From a virus: a stretch of DNA of 64,000 nt. The stretch covers positions 165,718 to 229,717 of IMG/VR virus record IMGVR_UViG_3300020578_000006, one strand, 5' to 3'. The notes beneath the pieces are model-generated. The model was not told the DNA's origin, did no database searches, and saw only the letters and a program-made list of their open reading frames with translations. The position numbers and the translations under genes were made by a program. Position 1 is the first letter of the stretch. Each line of letters opens with the position of its first letter. Positions 42,582-49,965 of the stretch are shown piece after piece.

Positions 42582-44146
42582 ACATTACCCTCCTTTCTTT
42601 TGAGCGTTCTTATTGCAAGTACCCCTAGTCCTCCAAGCAGCATTAAGCTACCAGCAGAGGGTTCAGGAATACCTGAAACTTCAATGTTATTAACAAACAG
42701 ACCATAGTTTGGTTGATCTGCTGTAGTGGTCTGTATGTCACCTGCATAGAAGTGAATAGTAGTAATATAATCCGGCACATTTACATTAGTCACAAATAAC
42801 ACCTCTGGATTTCCGTATAAATAAGCACTTACTTCAACAAGTGTAGGGGTTAATTGCTCTACCATGTAAGTTAATGCTTGTTGATAGCCATTGGCTAACA
42901 CCTGAGTATTAGTTAATCCAGTACCTGCAAAGGTAATAGGATCTGACCATACATTCTGGAATCTAAACACTGCAGTGTTTCCAGACATGAATTCAACACC
43001 TCGGTTACCTCCATTCCAAAGATAGTTTGCATCTACTGATAGAGTTTGACCTGCTATAAGGCCACCACCATTGAGTACAAACCAACCGTTTGAGTATTGA
43101 TTATAAGCCGTATTACCAGGTACAAAATTAAATGCACTTGCTCCAATACTAGTTCTTCCTCCTTGAGAGGAATTACTAATCTGGGTTATAGCAGATGTGT
43201 CATTTTGGAAGTACCAAGTACCTACACTTGTACCAGCACCTTCTATCCATGTTGCAGTGGTATAGCTGCTGGCATCCTCTATACCTAATACAGCTGCATG
43301 TGTTGTATTTAGACTAAAGATAGCGAGCAATGCAGCAAGCAAGCTAACTTTAGTTTTGTTTTTTGTTCTCATAAAACCTAATAATGTTGCGCCTATTACA
43401 AGCAATAACCAAGTATCTGGTTCAGGAATAATACCTACATCAGAGAGCGAATCACCCACAGATAGATAATCAATATGCACAACAGGTGCTGCAGTTGCAG
43501 AACCTTGTCTTAAGTTAATAGCAGATATAAAAGAAGCTGGCTCTGAACCTGTAGTAGATAGCCAATTAACTGTTCCTAGTTCTGCTACAAGTAATGATCT
43601 GTTTGTATCATTAGGGTTTATGTACAAGCTAAATGTATCATTAAGAGTGCCAGCTACAAAATCCCATGCCATAACTATAGTGTATTCAGTGTTAAAATCT
43701 AATAATGTAGTTCCCCAGGTCATTGCAGATCCTGTGCCTGATGCAGATTGTAATCCCAGTTGAAATCCAGCACCTGAGCTTCTAGCAGCCAATCTTTGAT
43801 AAAAATTGGAAGAAGTACCTGCAGGGTCAGATAGGTTTAAGAAGTAATCACCATTAACAAAGGCAGATGCAATTTTAAGATCTACTCTTGTATATAAAGT
43901 ATTACCAGACGTCTTTACTACTTGTGAAGTTAGTGCTTTCCAAACATCTTGACCTGTTGTATTAATAATTGCTTTACCATCTTGGTACTGAATAGGATTA
44001 TTAGAAGCAGTGGATGTTTGAGTCCATCCATTCTGCCCTACTAGATTTCCATTTACATATCCTGTTGAAAAGTCATCAATTAGATATGTTGCTGCATTGA
44101 GATTTATAGCTACCAATGCAAGTAGTGTTGTTATTAGTTTTTTCAT
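42578..44146 (-). CDS. Fused double PEP-CTERM protein
   Basis: 522 aa. Signal peptide 1-18 (MKKLITTLLALVAINLNA), first beta domain, then at about residues 240-262 IPEPDTWLLLVIGATLLGF plus basic MRTKNKTK, a complete PEP-CTERM signal. Directly after it comes a second signal peptide (KVSLLAALLAIFSLNTTHA), a second beta domain, and a final IPEPSAGSLMLLGGLGVLAI with RTLKRKEGN. It looks like two adjacent genes joined in frame. ATGA overlaps at both ends. Confidence 0.82.
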   Translation of the reverse strand: MKKLITTLLALVAINLNAATYLIDDFSTGYVNGNLVGQNGWTQTSTASNNPIQYQDGKAIINTTGQDVWKALTSQVVKTSGNTLYTRVDLKIASAFVNGDYFLNLSDPAGTSSNFYQRLAARSSGAGFQLGLQSASGTGSAMTWGTTLLDFNTEYTIVMAWDFVAGTLNDTFSLYINPNDTNRSLLVAELGTVNWLSTTGSEPASFISAINLRQGSATAAPVVHIDYLSVGDSLSDVGIIPEPDTWLLLVIGATLLGFMRTKNKTKVSLLAALLAIFSLNTTHAAVLGIEDASSYTTATWIEGAGTSVGTWYFQNDTSAITQISNSSQGGRTSIGASAFNFVPGNTAYNQYSNGWFVLNGGGLIAGQTLSVDANYLWNGGNRGVEFMSGNTAVFRFQNVWSDPITFAGTGLTNTQVLANGYQQALTYMVEQLTPTLVEVSAYLYGNPEVLFVTNVNVPDYITTIHFYAGDIQTTTADQPNYGLFVNNIEVSGIPEPSAGSLMLLGGLGVLAIRTLKRKEGNV

Positions 44147-44736
44147 AATCTTTTTCTTAATGCTAGTAATCCTAGTAATGTTAAATGTAAGGTTGAAGGT
44201 TCAGGAACTACTTCAATTATTTCATTACCTCCGTTATAAGAAAATGTACCTACCAATGCTGTAGTATTAGAAGAGAAGACAAACGATTCCATATTAGGTG
44301 TGCTATCAAACAGAGGGGCGCGCCATAAAGTATCAGTTAAAATAGCTTTATCGTAAGAACTGTTATAAGGTGCAGCTGTAAAATTAACTAGGTCTGCATC
44401 ATATATAGCTAATGCAAGTTGTGTATTTACCGCAACATCAGTATTATCTATTTTGCTATAATTGATTTGCATCTCAAGAAAATCTACTCCCGTATCAACA
44501 AAACCTGTACCGTTAGGAAGAGGGGAGAAAATACCATTACTATAAGTACCCCATAACGCTGACATGTAACGGGTATTAACTGTATTATTATCTACAAGAA
44601 CAGAAAATAAATCGTCATACAAAACTATAGAAGAAACAGCTTTGGATTCGGACACCATAAACCAACCAATAAAAAAGCCGCACATTGTGCGGCTTAGCAT
44701 CTTTAAAGCGTTATAAGCGCTCTTGTATCCTAGCAT
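44143..44736 (-). CDS. PEP-CTERM sorted exported protein
   Basis: 197 aa from ATG at 44736 (an in-frame ATG at 44793 is possible; another at 44700 opens the best signal peptide, MLSRTMCGFFIGWFMVSESKA). The C-terminus VPEPSTLHLTLLGLLALRKRL is a PEP-CTERM signal. First gene of the acquired operon. An intrinsic terminator-like hairpin (44671-44695) lies inside its signal-peptide codons. Confidence 0.75.
   Translation of the reverse strand: MLGYKSAYNALKMLSRTMCGFFIGWFMVSESKAVSSIVLYDDLFSVLVDNNTVNTRYMSALWGTYSNGIFSPLPNGTGFVDTGVDFLEMQINYSKIDNTDVAVNTQLALAIYDADLVNFTAAPYNSSYDKAILTDTLWRAPLFDSTPNMESFVFSSNTTALVGTFSYNGGNEIIEVVPEPSTLHLTLLGLLALRKRL
44671..44695 (-). terminator. Intrinsic terminator-like hairpin inside a signal-peptide coding region
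   Basis: Minus strand AAGCCGCACA-A-TGTGCGGCTT followed by TTTTATT: a 10-bp perfect inverted repeat with a T run. It overlaps codons for LSRTMCGFF of the PEP-CTERM gene, so it may attenuate the operon or mark an old junction. Confidence 0.6.
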
Positions 44737-44869
44737 GTGAGGTTCTCCCTCATATAATGTACTTATACCTGCTGTTGTATTGTTTGCAAGCATATTAAGT
44801 TAGACAGATCAACTTTAAAAACATTAAATTTATTTTTGTGACAAAAAAAATTATTAGGGTTTCTTATTG

Positions 44870-44877
44870 ACTAAATA
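44870..44877 (+). promoter_or_regulatory. T4-late-type box (gene at 44883)
   Basis: ACTAAATA, 5 nt before ATG at 44883. Confidence 0.55.
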
Positions 44878-44882
44878 TTATT

Positions 44883-45044
44883 ATGGCAGAGCTTGATGAG
44901 CTCATCGCCTTTACCATAGAAAAATACGTGGCAAAAGGCGGCAAAAAAAAGAGCGTTTTGAAGAAAATAGCAGAGTGTAAGACTATGAAAGGGCTTTTAA
45001 AGCTAAGAAGTAAGTTGGGTATGATTAAGTGGGAGAATAAATAA
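44883..45044 (+). CDS. Small basic helical protein
   Basis: 53 aa, MAELDELIAFTIEKYVAKGG then KKKSVLKKIAECKTMKGLL. Lys-rich and helical; possibly DNA-binding. The late box of the next gene overlaps its stop codon. Not recognised. Confidence 0.55.
   Translation: MAELDELIAFTIEKYVAKGGKKKSVLKKIAECKTMKGLLKLRSKLGMIKWENK
45036..45043 (+). promoter_or_regulatory. T4-late-type box (gene at 45049)
   Basis: AATAAATA, 5 nt before ATG at 45049. Confidence 0.6.
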
Positions 45045-45048
45045 CTAT

Positions 45049-45270
45049 ATGAAGCTATTCGACAAAATACTTGATGTGTATTATGATGTTGTCTTTAAAG
45101 TAGAAGACCTTGCAACAACTGTTAAGTATAAAGTTGTTGATTTGATCGACGGTATTAAGGGCCACAAAAGTAGTCTTGATGCCTATGTAGGTCAAGAAAT
45201 TGATCTAGTTCAGAAAGAACCGGTCAAAAAGACAAAGAAAAAGAAAACGTCTAAAAAGAAAAAGAAGTAA
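45049..45270 (+). CDS. Small protein with Lys-rich tail
   Basis: 73 aa. N-terminal half MKLFDKILDVYYDVVFKVED is amphipathic; the last 20 residues are nearly all Lys/Thr/Ser (KKTKKKKTSKKKKK), a likely nucleic-acid-binding tail. Late-expressed by its box; might be a packaged DNA-binding protein, but it has no clear targeting sequence. Confidence 0.55.
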   Translation: MKLFDKILDVYYDVVFKVEDLATTVKYKVVDLIDGIKGHKSSLDAYVGQEIDLVQKEPVKKTKKKKTSKKKKK

Positions 45271-45364
45271 TTGATTTAAAATAATTACCGTCTACAATAA
45301 TACTGTGGACATACTGCACCTTTTAAATGATAGAAACGGCTATGGGTGGTGGGGTTTATAAAAT

Positions 45365-46042
45365 ATGGGCAACATATGGAATACACTCATTGATGTGCAG
45401 CATATGCTGCAAAAGCAGTTTGAGATCAGTGGCAAGGAAATACAAGAACCAGGCATGGATCGGTTCAATCAACCGGGGTGGATAAACCGGGTATGGACAT
45501 CTGATAATTATCGCAGAGCTCATATTGATGTAGTTGACACCCGTGACATCAAGGGACTATGGATGATGCATTGCTGCATCTTTCCGCATGTACACAATGA
45601 TGCACCCATATTTGGGTTTGATGTGATTGCCGGTAAGAATATTATTACAGGTTGTTTTCATGATTACAGTGTGACTGTGAACAAGGACCATGACATGTGC
45701 ACTTGGTTTGCTCAATATGTGAAACAATTTTCATGGCGCAAAATCAGAGAATTACCCGCATGGGCCAATCGTATATTTTCTCCAAGCATGGTGGCTGCCA
45801 GCCAAGTCACATGTGAAACAGAATTGCAGCAAATCTCTCAAATGGTAACAGACACTTCTGCATATTATTTGCAACATATAGGAGCATCCAATCACAAGGA
45901 TGTAAACACTACTGCAGCTCAAAATTATTATGCTGCCAATCAGAAGGAAAATCCTCACACTCCCCGGGTTATGGCTAAACTGGGTCTTAAGGAAGATGAC
46001 ATTAAAGTCTTTATTCAAAATTGCTTGTTTCCTGAGATATGA
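45365..46042 (+). CDS. Ferredoxin-dependent bilin reductase (PebS/PcyX-like)
   Basis: 225 aa. WINRVWTSDNYRRAHIDVVD, GLWMMHCCIFPHVHND and APIFGFDVIAGKNIITGCF followed by HDYS are the conserved core of the HY2/PcyA-PebS family; D86 in IFGFD lies at the place of the catalytic Asp. The family reduces biliverdin to phycobilins with ferredoxin. PebS and PcyX are known phage members. No heme oxygenase gene is in this window. The immediate start context (TTTATAAAATATG) shows no clear late box. Confidence 0.88.
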   Translation: MGNIWNTLIDVQHMLQKQFEISGKEIQEPGMDRFNQPGWINRVWTSDNYRRAHIDVVDTRDIKGLWMMHCCIFPHVHNDAPIFGFDVIAGKNIITGCFHDYSVTVNKDHDMCTWFAQYVKQFSWRKIRELPAWANRIFSPSMVAASQVTCETELQQISQMVTDTSAYYLQHIGASNHKDVNTTAAQNYYAANQKENPHTPRVMAKLGLKEDDIKVFIQNCLFPEI

Positions 46043-46054
46043 AAAGAAGATACG

Positions 46055-46088
46055 TTGATTTTTGTATAAACATAGTTAAATTACGTAT
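46055..46088 (+). promoter_or_regulatory. Possible leaderless promoter (HC1-like gene)
   Basis: TTGATT at 46055, 16 bp, -10 TAAATT, exactly 6 nt to ATG at 46089. Confidence 0.5.
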
Positions 46089-46277
46089 ATGGCAACACAA
46101 ACACACGAATCAATTAAAAATTTAGTCGAAACTCTTTCTACAGAAGAAACAAAATTCTGGGAAGGTAATAATGCAGCTGGTACTCGCGCCCGTAAAGCGT
46201 TGCAGGAAATTATTAAGGCTGCACGCGAAGGCCGTAAGGCAATTCAAGAAGAAAAAAATTCCCGTAAGGGTAAATAA
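46089..46277 (+). CDS. Histone H1-like (HC1-type) small protein
   Basis: 62 aa. ETKFWEGNNAAGTRARKALQEIIKAAREGRKAIQEEKN matches the small HC1-like nucleoprotein pattern seen in phages and bacteria. Basic, helical; probable DNA binding. Its stop abuts the stop of the convergent gene. Confidence 0.65.
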   Translation: MATQTHESIKNLVETLSTEETKFWEGNNAAGTRARKALQEIIKAAREGRKAIQEEKNSRKGK

Positions 46278-46646
46278 TTAGCCATTCAGATTCCAAAGAC
46301 GGCGGGTCTCTGGGCTGGAATAATCTCTTCCATGTACTGTTAATGTACGTGAAGCTGTTGCACTCGAAGCCGTAAACGTACTAACTGTATTATCCTCTAG
46401 TACAACGGCAAATGTTGTGCCATGGTAAACATTATCGATGTTAACTCTAGTCCCGTTTACAGCCAAAATGTTTGTTGTATATGCAGCTTGTAAGCCTGTC
46501 CCTGCAACCGGGTCATTAAAAAGTATGCCCTTAGAGCCGGCAGTTAGATTTGTAATACCTACACCTTGTGCTGTAAGAGAATAAGCTAAATTAGAAGGTG
46601 TTGTTAAACCGGGATCTGTAACGTAGTATTTAAACTCGAGTGCCAT
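46278..46646 (-). CDS. Probable small virion structural protein
   Basis: 122 aa, Thr/Ala/Gly-rich beta protein (MALEFKYYVTDPGLTTPSNL; STFTASSATASRTLTVHG). It has a perfect TATAAATA late box. Composition suggests a decoration or fibre protein; not recognised. Confidence 0.55.
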   Translation of the reverse strand: MALEFKYYVTDPGLTTPSNLAYSLTAQGVGITNLTAGSKGILFNDPVAGTGLQAAYTTNILAVNGTRVNIDNVYHGTTFAVVLEDNTVSTFTASSATASRTLTVHGRDYSSPETRRLWNLNG

Positions 46647-46652
46647 ATAATA

Positions 46653-46660
46653 TATTTATA
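46653..46660 (-). promoter_or_regulatory. T4-late-type box (gene ending at 46278)
   Basis: Perfect TATAAATA, minus strand, 6 nt before ATG at 46646. Confidence 0.65.
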
Positions 46661-46676
46661 TGGCTCAGGCAACAAA

Positions 46677-47810
46677 TTATTTAAATCCGATAATTTTTTT
46701 AGGCTGGTCTTTTTCGGCTAAGTCTTCCTTATCATAATTGTAAATCTCTGTAAGAGTTAAAGGTTTATCTACTTTTTTGTCGACACCTAAGAATTTAAAT
46801 ACTTTAGTAGCCTCTTCTTCTGTTAACTCTTTAAACTCGTGTTCGGCAATTAATCTTCCCTTACGTAGTAGTGCTGAGTCAAGCTTTTCTCTTGATGTGT
46901 TTAAGGTAGCAATTATTTGTATATTCAAACAATCTCCTAATACTCCATCGGTCATATTAAGAATATTTGATACCCCATTGTTTGTGTCGTTTGATTCTCT
47001 CGACCCAATCACCTTTTCTGCGTCTTCAATAACCAATATTGAGTTTTTATTTTCCATTAAAAATGGTAAAAAGTTGGGCGCAGTAATACCTTCTGTCATA
47101 TTTGGAGGAACAAAAATGACTTTCTTCTTTAAGAGGGTTGTTAGATATTTAATATAAGTTGTTTTACCGGTGCCTGGCTTTCCGTTTAAAATAACCAACC
47201 CAGTATCACCGAGTGTATTAAGTCTTTTAACTATTGTTTTGTGTTTTTTAATAAATCCCTCACCATAATTTAACTCAAGATCCATTTCTTTACATGGAAG
47301 CTTTGTTGTAAACTCTTTTAATGTGTAGCCTTCCCCCGGGGTCCCAATAATCAAATATATATTATTTGTTGCTATTTCTTCGTGAACAGTAAAATATTTT
47401 AACAAAGAGTCTAGTTTTTCTTTTTTATCAACTAAGGCAATTAGGGTGAGAGAGTGAGCATTAATGTCTTTGGTTGTGGCACTATCATAATCATACTCCA
47501 AATCAATTTCGTTTCCAGCAAGTGTGTCCAGTTTTGCTCTTTCTAGTAAGACTAATACTCCATCACCTTCAAAAGCATATGACGTAGAAACAGTCTCTAC
47601 CTTCTTACCTTTTTTGTAGGGTACAACTACTTCGTAGGCTAGAGTAAAATCTTTTTTAAGTTTTTCTATACAGTCCTCCTTGTATAGTAATCTTACCGGT
47701 CGATATACAAAAGGCTGGCTATTAAATTTATGACAAAAATAATAGCCTAAATTAAAAAGGTTATAGGTGCCTGATGTTTGACTATAAGGCTGAAACATGG
47801 TATCACCCAT
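46677..47810 (-). CDS. AAA+ ATPase
   Basis: 377 aa (start ATG 47810, or 47798 for MFQPYSQ). Residues about 205-340: Walker A LNGKPGTGKTTYIKYL, Walker B SILVIEDAE, sensor IATLNTS and arginine RKGRLIAEHEF, as in BCS1/FtsH-type AAA+ domains. The N-terminal 190 residues form an unrecognised domain. It may be a chaperone-like remodelling factor. Similar AAA+ proteins occur in other T4-like marine phages. Confidence 0.75.
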   Translation of the reverse strand: MGDTMFQPYSQTSGTYNLFNLGYYFCHKFNSQPFVYRPVRLLYKEDCIEKLKKDFTLAYEVVVPYKKGKKVETVSTSYAFEGDGVLVLLERAKLDTLAGNEIDLEYDYDSATTKDINAHSLTLIALVDKKEKLDSLLKYFTVHEEIATNNIYLIIGTPGEGYTLKEFTTKLPCKEMDLELNYGEGFIKKHKTIVKRLNTLGDTGLVILNGKPGTGKTTYIKYLTTLLKKKVIFVPPNMTEGITAPNFLPFLMENKNSILVIEDAEKVIGSRESNDTNNGVSNILNMTDGVLGDCLNIQIIATLNTSREKLDSALLRKGRLIAEHEFKELTEEEATKVFKFLGVDKKVDKPLTLTEIYNYDKEDLAEKDQPKKIIGFK

Positions 47811-47838
47811 ATCTTATTATAGCCAAATATATTATTAA

Positions 47839-48003
47839 TCAACCTCTTTTTGAACCAAAATCAGAACGCCTGGCCCTGTAAGCCGGTTTTTGTCGAGTAC
47901 CTTTGGGTATAATAGGTTTAATCGTTCTATCGCGAAATTGCTTCGCAAGAGCTTTGTTTGACGAGTTACTGTTGTTTCTGTTATAACCAATTATTTTTGC
48001 CAT
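47839..48003 (-). CDS. Small very basic protein
   Basis: 54 aa. MAKIIGYNRNNSNSSNKALA then FRDRTIKPIIPKGTRQ and YRARRSDFGSKRG. Arg/Lys-rich with an extended Asn/Ser stretch. Upstream it has an imperfect AATAAATG box. Probably nucleic-acid binding; not recognised. Confidence 0.5.
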   Translation of the reverse strand: MAKIIGYNRNNSNSSNKALAKQFRDRTIKPIIPKGTRQKPAYRARRSDFGSKRG

Positions 48004-48076
48004 ACATTTATTATGAAGGAAAATATTTTATATGCAACTTGTTATTGTTTTTTTTATAAATCTATGTAATTATAAT

Positions 48077-48772
48077 ATGTTCAAACCCCAAGTAACATTT
48101 ACTACGCAGTGTTACCAGAAAGATTATTTAAATGTTCTAGCCAAAGACAGACTATTGCACATTAACAACATTTTAAACTCTAGAATGGATATTATTATTA
48201 ATAAGTGTGAAGAATACGAAATTATAAAATTATTTTGCTCTAATCTTCAAAAAGAAAATTTAATAAATAATTACTTCTGTGTTAATGAAGAAGAAAAAAA
48301 TATTTTAAGCACTTTTAATTTAACACAAAAAAACTTTTCAAATAATCTACATTATAATATTTGTTTGTACGGGATGGCAGCGCTTTATTTTTGTAAGACA
48401 GATTATATTTGCTTCTTTACTGGGGATAGTACACCGTTGTATGTGGGAAATTTTGTAAAAGATAGTATAGAGCATGACAAAAATTCCAGTATTCCTCATA
48501 CATACATGTTAAGATGGTGCAATACAGATGGGGTAAAGCGTGAGTCATTTAAAGAAGATGAAAAGTTTTTTTACACAAAGCTATTCTCTGATCAAAATTT
48601 TTTAATTAACACAAAGCATTTTAACTATAAAGAACTTTTACAAAATTATAAACAACCATCACTATTTCCTCACATAGATGCATTTGAAGCAAGATTTTTT
48701 GATTACATGAGATTACACAATATTGATAGATGTGTTTATAAAAACGGGAAATACTTACACAGAAACTATTAA
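48077..48772 (+). CDS. Glycosyltransferase-like protein
   Basis: 231 aa from ATG at 48077 (MFKPQVTFTTQCYQKDYLNV); an ATG at 48032 would add a hydrophobic stretch. TDYICFFTGDSTPLYVGNFV is a GT-A-like metal-site region (GDS rather than DxD). Very AT-rich, with Asn/Lys-rich codons unlike the neighbours. Family uncertain. Confidence 0.5.
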   Translation: MFKPQVTFTTQCYQKDYLNVLAKDRLLHINNILNSRMDIIINKCEEYEIIKLFCSNLQKENLINNYFCVNEEEKNILSTFNLTQKNFSNNLHYNICLYGMAALYFCKTDYICFFTGDSTPLYVGNFVKDSIEHDKNSSIPHTYMLRWCNTDGVKRESFKEDEKFFYTKLFSDQNFLINTKHFNYKELLQNYKQPSLFPHIDAFEARFFDYMRLHNIDRCVYKNGKYLHRNY

Positions 48773-48954
48773 CAGTGATAGTTTAAATAGCGTTGTGCGG
48801 CTTTTGCAGTATGACTACCCTTATTCTTTTGTCTGGATTTGATTCCTCTGGCCTTAGAACATGTAAGCTTGCCTTTGGTTTGACGCTTTAATATACCAGG
48901 TCTAACGGGATCGTGTATACTCTTTTCCAAGATAAACTCTTTAAATGATTTCAC
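48769..48954 (-). CDS. Capsid-targeted small basic internal protein
   Basis: 61 aa from GTG. MKSFKEFILE|KSIHDP is the closest match in the window to T4 IPI-III (MKTYQEFIAE). The 51-residue mature part is strongly basic (LKRQTKGKLTCSKARGIKSR), as for DNA-condensing internal proteins. It has a perfect late box shared with a divergent gene. Confidence 0.7.
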   Translation of the reverse strand: MKSFKEFILEKSIHDPVRPGILKRQTKGKLTCSKARGIKSRQKNKGSHTAKAAQRYLNYHC

Positions 48955-48967
48955 ATAAATATTTATA
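48954..48967. promoter_or_regulatory. Palindromic divergent late promoter
   Basis: CATAAATATTTATA reads CATAAATA on the plus strand (5 nt before ATG at 48967) and TATAAATA on the minus strand (5 nt before GTG at 48954). One 14-bp AT box thus serves two diverging start codons only 12 bp apart. Confidence 0.65.
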
Positions 48968-49059
48968 TGTTGAGCAGTAAACCAGGCATAATAGCTTATT
49001 ATATTATAATAACTACATTGGCTGGTTTAATATATCTGACTACAAAGAGTTGGTTGTGA
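48967..49059 (+). CDS. 30-aa membrane microprotein
   Basis: MLSSKPGIIAYYIIITTLAGL followed by IYLTTKSWL: one membrane span. Positioned exactly 5 nt from the plus-strand half of the palindromic late box. Overlaps the next small ORF by 4 nt (GTGA). Confidence 0.45.
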   Translation: MLSSKPGIIAYYIIITTLAGLIYLTTKSWL

Positions 49060-49157
49060 TTGATTATATAATTGGGTTTACGCTGGGAATGATCATAAAT
49101 GGCATTATTATACTATTGTGTATTAAGATGTTCAGAGATATAGATAAACATTCATAA
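49056..49157 (+). CDS. 33-aa membrane microprotein
   Basis: From GTG at 49056: IDYIIGFTLGMIINGIIILL then CIKMFRDIDKHS. One membrane span with a charged tail. GTGA overlap with the preceding microprotein suggests coupled translation. The late box of the next gene overlaps its stop. Confidence 0.45.
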   Translation: MIDYIIGFTLGMIINGIIILLCIKMFRDIDKHS

Positions 49158-49160
49158 ATA
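49153..49160 (+). promoter_or_regulatory. T4-late-type box (gene at 49165)
   Basis: CATAAATA, 4 nt before GTG at 49165. Confidence 0.6.
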
Positions 49161-49164
49161 CATT

Positions 49165-49380
49165 GTGGCCAAGAAAAAGAAAAAATTAAAGAAAGTAAAT
49201 AGACTCACAATTAAAGAATGTGAGGCAATACTTTCTCGGTTAGATAGAGATAAAGAATCTCAGTATTATAACCATGTTTTAAACCATTATAGAGGGTTAT
49301 TGCCAGATATGAGAAGTGCAGTTGCATTAGGCAAAATAAGTGTTGAGCAAGGCAAAACAGCTCCACACATAACTAAATAA
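49165..49380 (+). CDS. Small basic protein
   Basis: 71 aa from GTG. AKKKKKLKKVNRLTIKECEA, then a helical region (LDRDKESQYYNHVLNHYRGL). The Lys-rich N-terminus suggests nucleic-acid binding. Late-expressed; not recognised. Confidence 0.55.
   Translation: MAKKKKKLKKVNRLTIKECEAILSRLDRDKESQYYNHVLNHYRGLLPDMRSAVALGKISVEQGKTAPHITK
49372..49379 (+). promoter_or_regulatory. T4-late-type box (gene at 49385)
   Basis: ACTAAATA, 5 nt before GTG at 49385. Confidence 0.55.
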
Positions 49381-49384
49381 TATA

Positions 49385-49765
49385 GTGAACAACGATTCTC
49401 GTCTATTATCAGAGGCCTATAAGACAATAGTTGAGCAAAACCCTCAATTGGGTCAGTTTAGACAGGATGTACCGACTTATAATATACAACAAATGTCACA
49501 GGCTTTTGGTTTAAATCCGGATCAAGAAAAAGCTGTTAAAAATTTGTTACAAGCTTTTAATATTAATCCTGACAACCCTCAGGCTAGTCAGCGTGCTATT
49601 ATTGGAATGATAATAAATGGTTTAGCTAGACTCGCACAAACCGCTGTAAATCAGCCTGTGCAGCAAGCCCAGCCACAACAGACTTCTGCACAAATAGCCC
49701 CGGTGGGTGGTCAACCACAAAGCGCCCCAGTTAGCGCAGGGTTTAGGACCATCACCCCGGAATAA
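49385..49765 (+). CDS. Capsid-targeted Gln/Pro-rich protein
   Basis: 126 aa from GTG. NNDSRLLSE|AYKTIVEQ is a class-B targeting sequence almost the same as in the genes at 49966 and 50733. The mature protein has a helical domain (LNPDQEKAVKNLLQAFNINP) and a Gln/Pro/Ala-rich tail. Prohead-core or internal protein by type. Confidence 0.6.
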   Translation: MNNDSRLLSEAYKTIVEQNPQLGQFRQDVPTYNIQQMSQAFGLNPDQEKAVKNLLQAFNINPDNPQASQRAIIGMIINGLARLAQTAVNQPVQQAQPQQTSAQIAPVGGQPQSAPVSAGFRTITPE

Positions 49766-49883
49766 TAGATCTTAATAACCAGCAGCTAATAAACCCCGTT
49801 ATATAACCAATTATAACAAGAGCAGTTCCTACTGCACAATCATTCATAAACCACTTGGTTAACCAGTATAACCGTGACTTCAT
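49752..49883 (-). CDS. 43-aa membrane microprotein
   Basis: MKSRLYWLTKWFMNDCAVGT followed by ALVIIGYITGFISCWLLRS: a basic start and one membrane span. Overlaps the convergent gene by 14 nt. No clear promoter of either class, so moderate support only. Confidence 0.4.
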   Translation of the reverse strand: MKSRLYWLTKWFMNDCAVGTALVIIGYITGFISCWLLRSIIPG

Positions 49884-49914
49884 TTAGTATATAGTCGGGC
49901 CCCCATACCCTTTA

Positions 49915-49931
49915 AACCGAAGGTTTCGGTT
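49915..49931. other. Small perfect hairpin
   Basis: AACCGAA-GGT-TTCGGTT in the intergenic stretch before the late box at 49953; may be a weak terminator or RNA-processing site. The stretch 49884-49952 holds nothing else visible. Confidence 0.4.
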
Positions 49932-49952
49932 CCGTAAAAAAATTTTTAATTA

Positions 49953-49960
49953 TATAAATA
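49953..49960 (+). promoter_or_regulatory. T4-late-type box (gene at 49966)
   Basis: Perfect TATAAATA, 5 nt before GTG at 49966. Confidence 0.65.
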
Positions 49961-49965
49961 ATACA

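Noticed and set aside
42578-44146. Assembly-made fusion or misassembly as explanation for the whole PEP-CTERM block
   Set aside because: Not provable here; tight ATGA overlaps and a phage-type late box before the amylase suggest a real phage operon, so kept as a finding with read-depth as the test.
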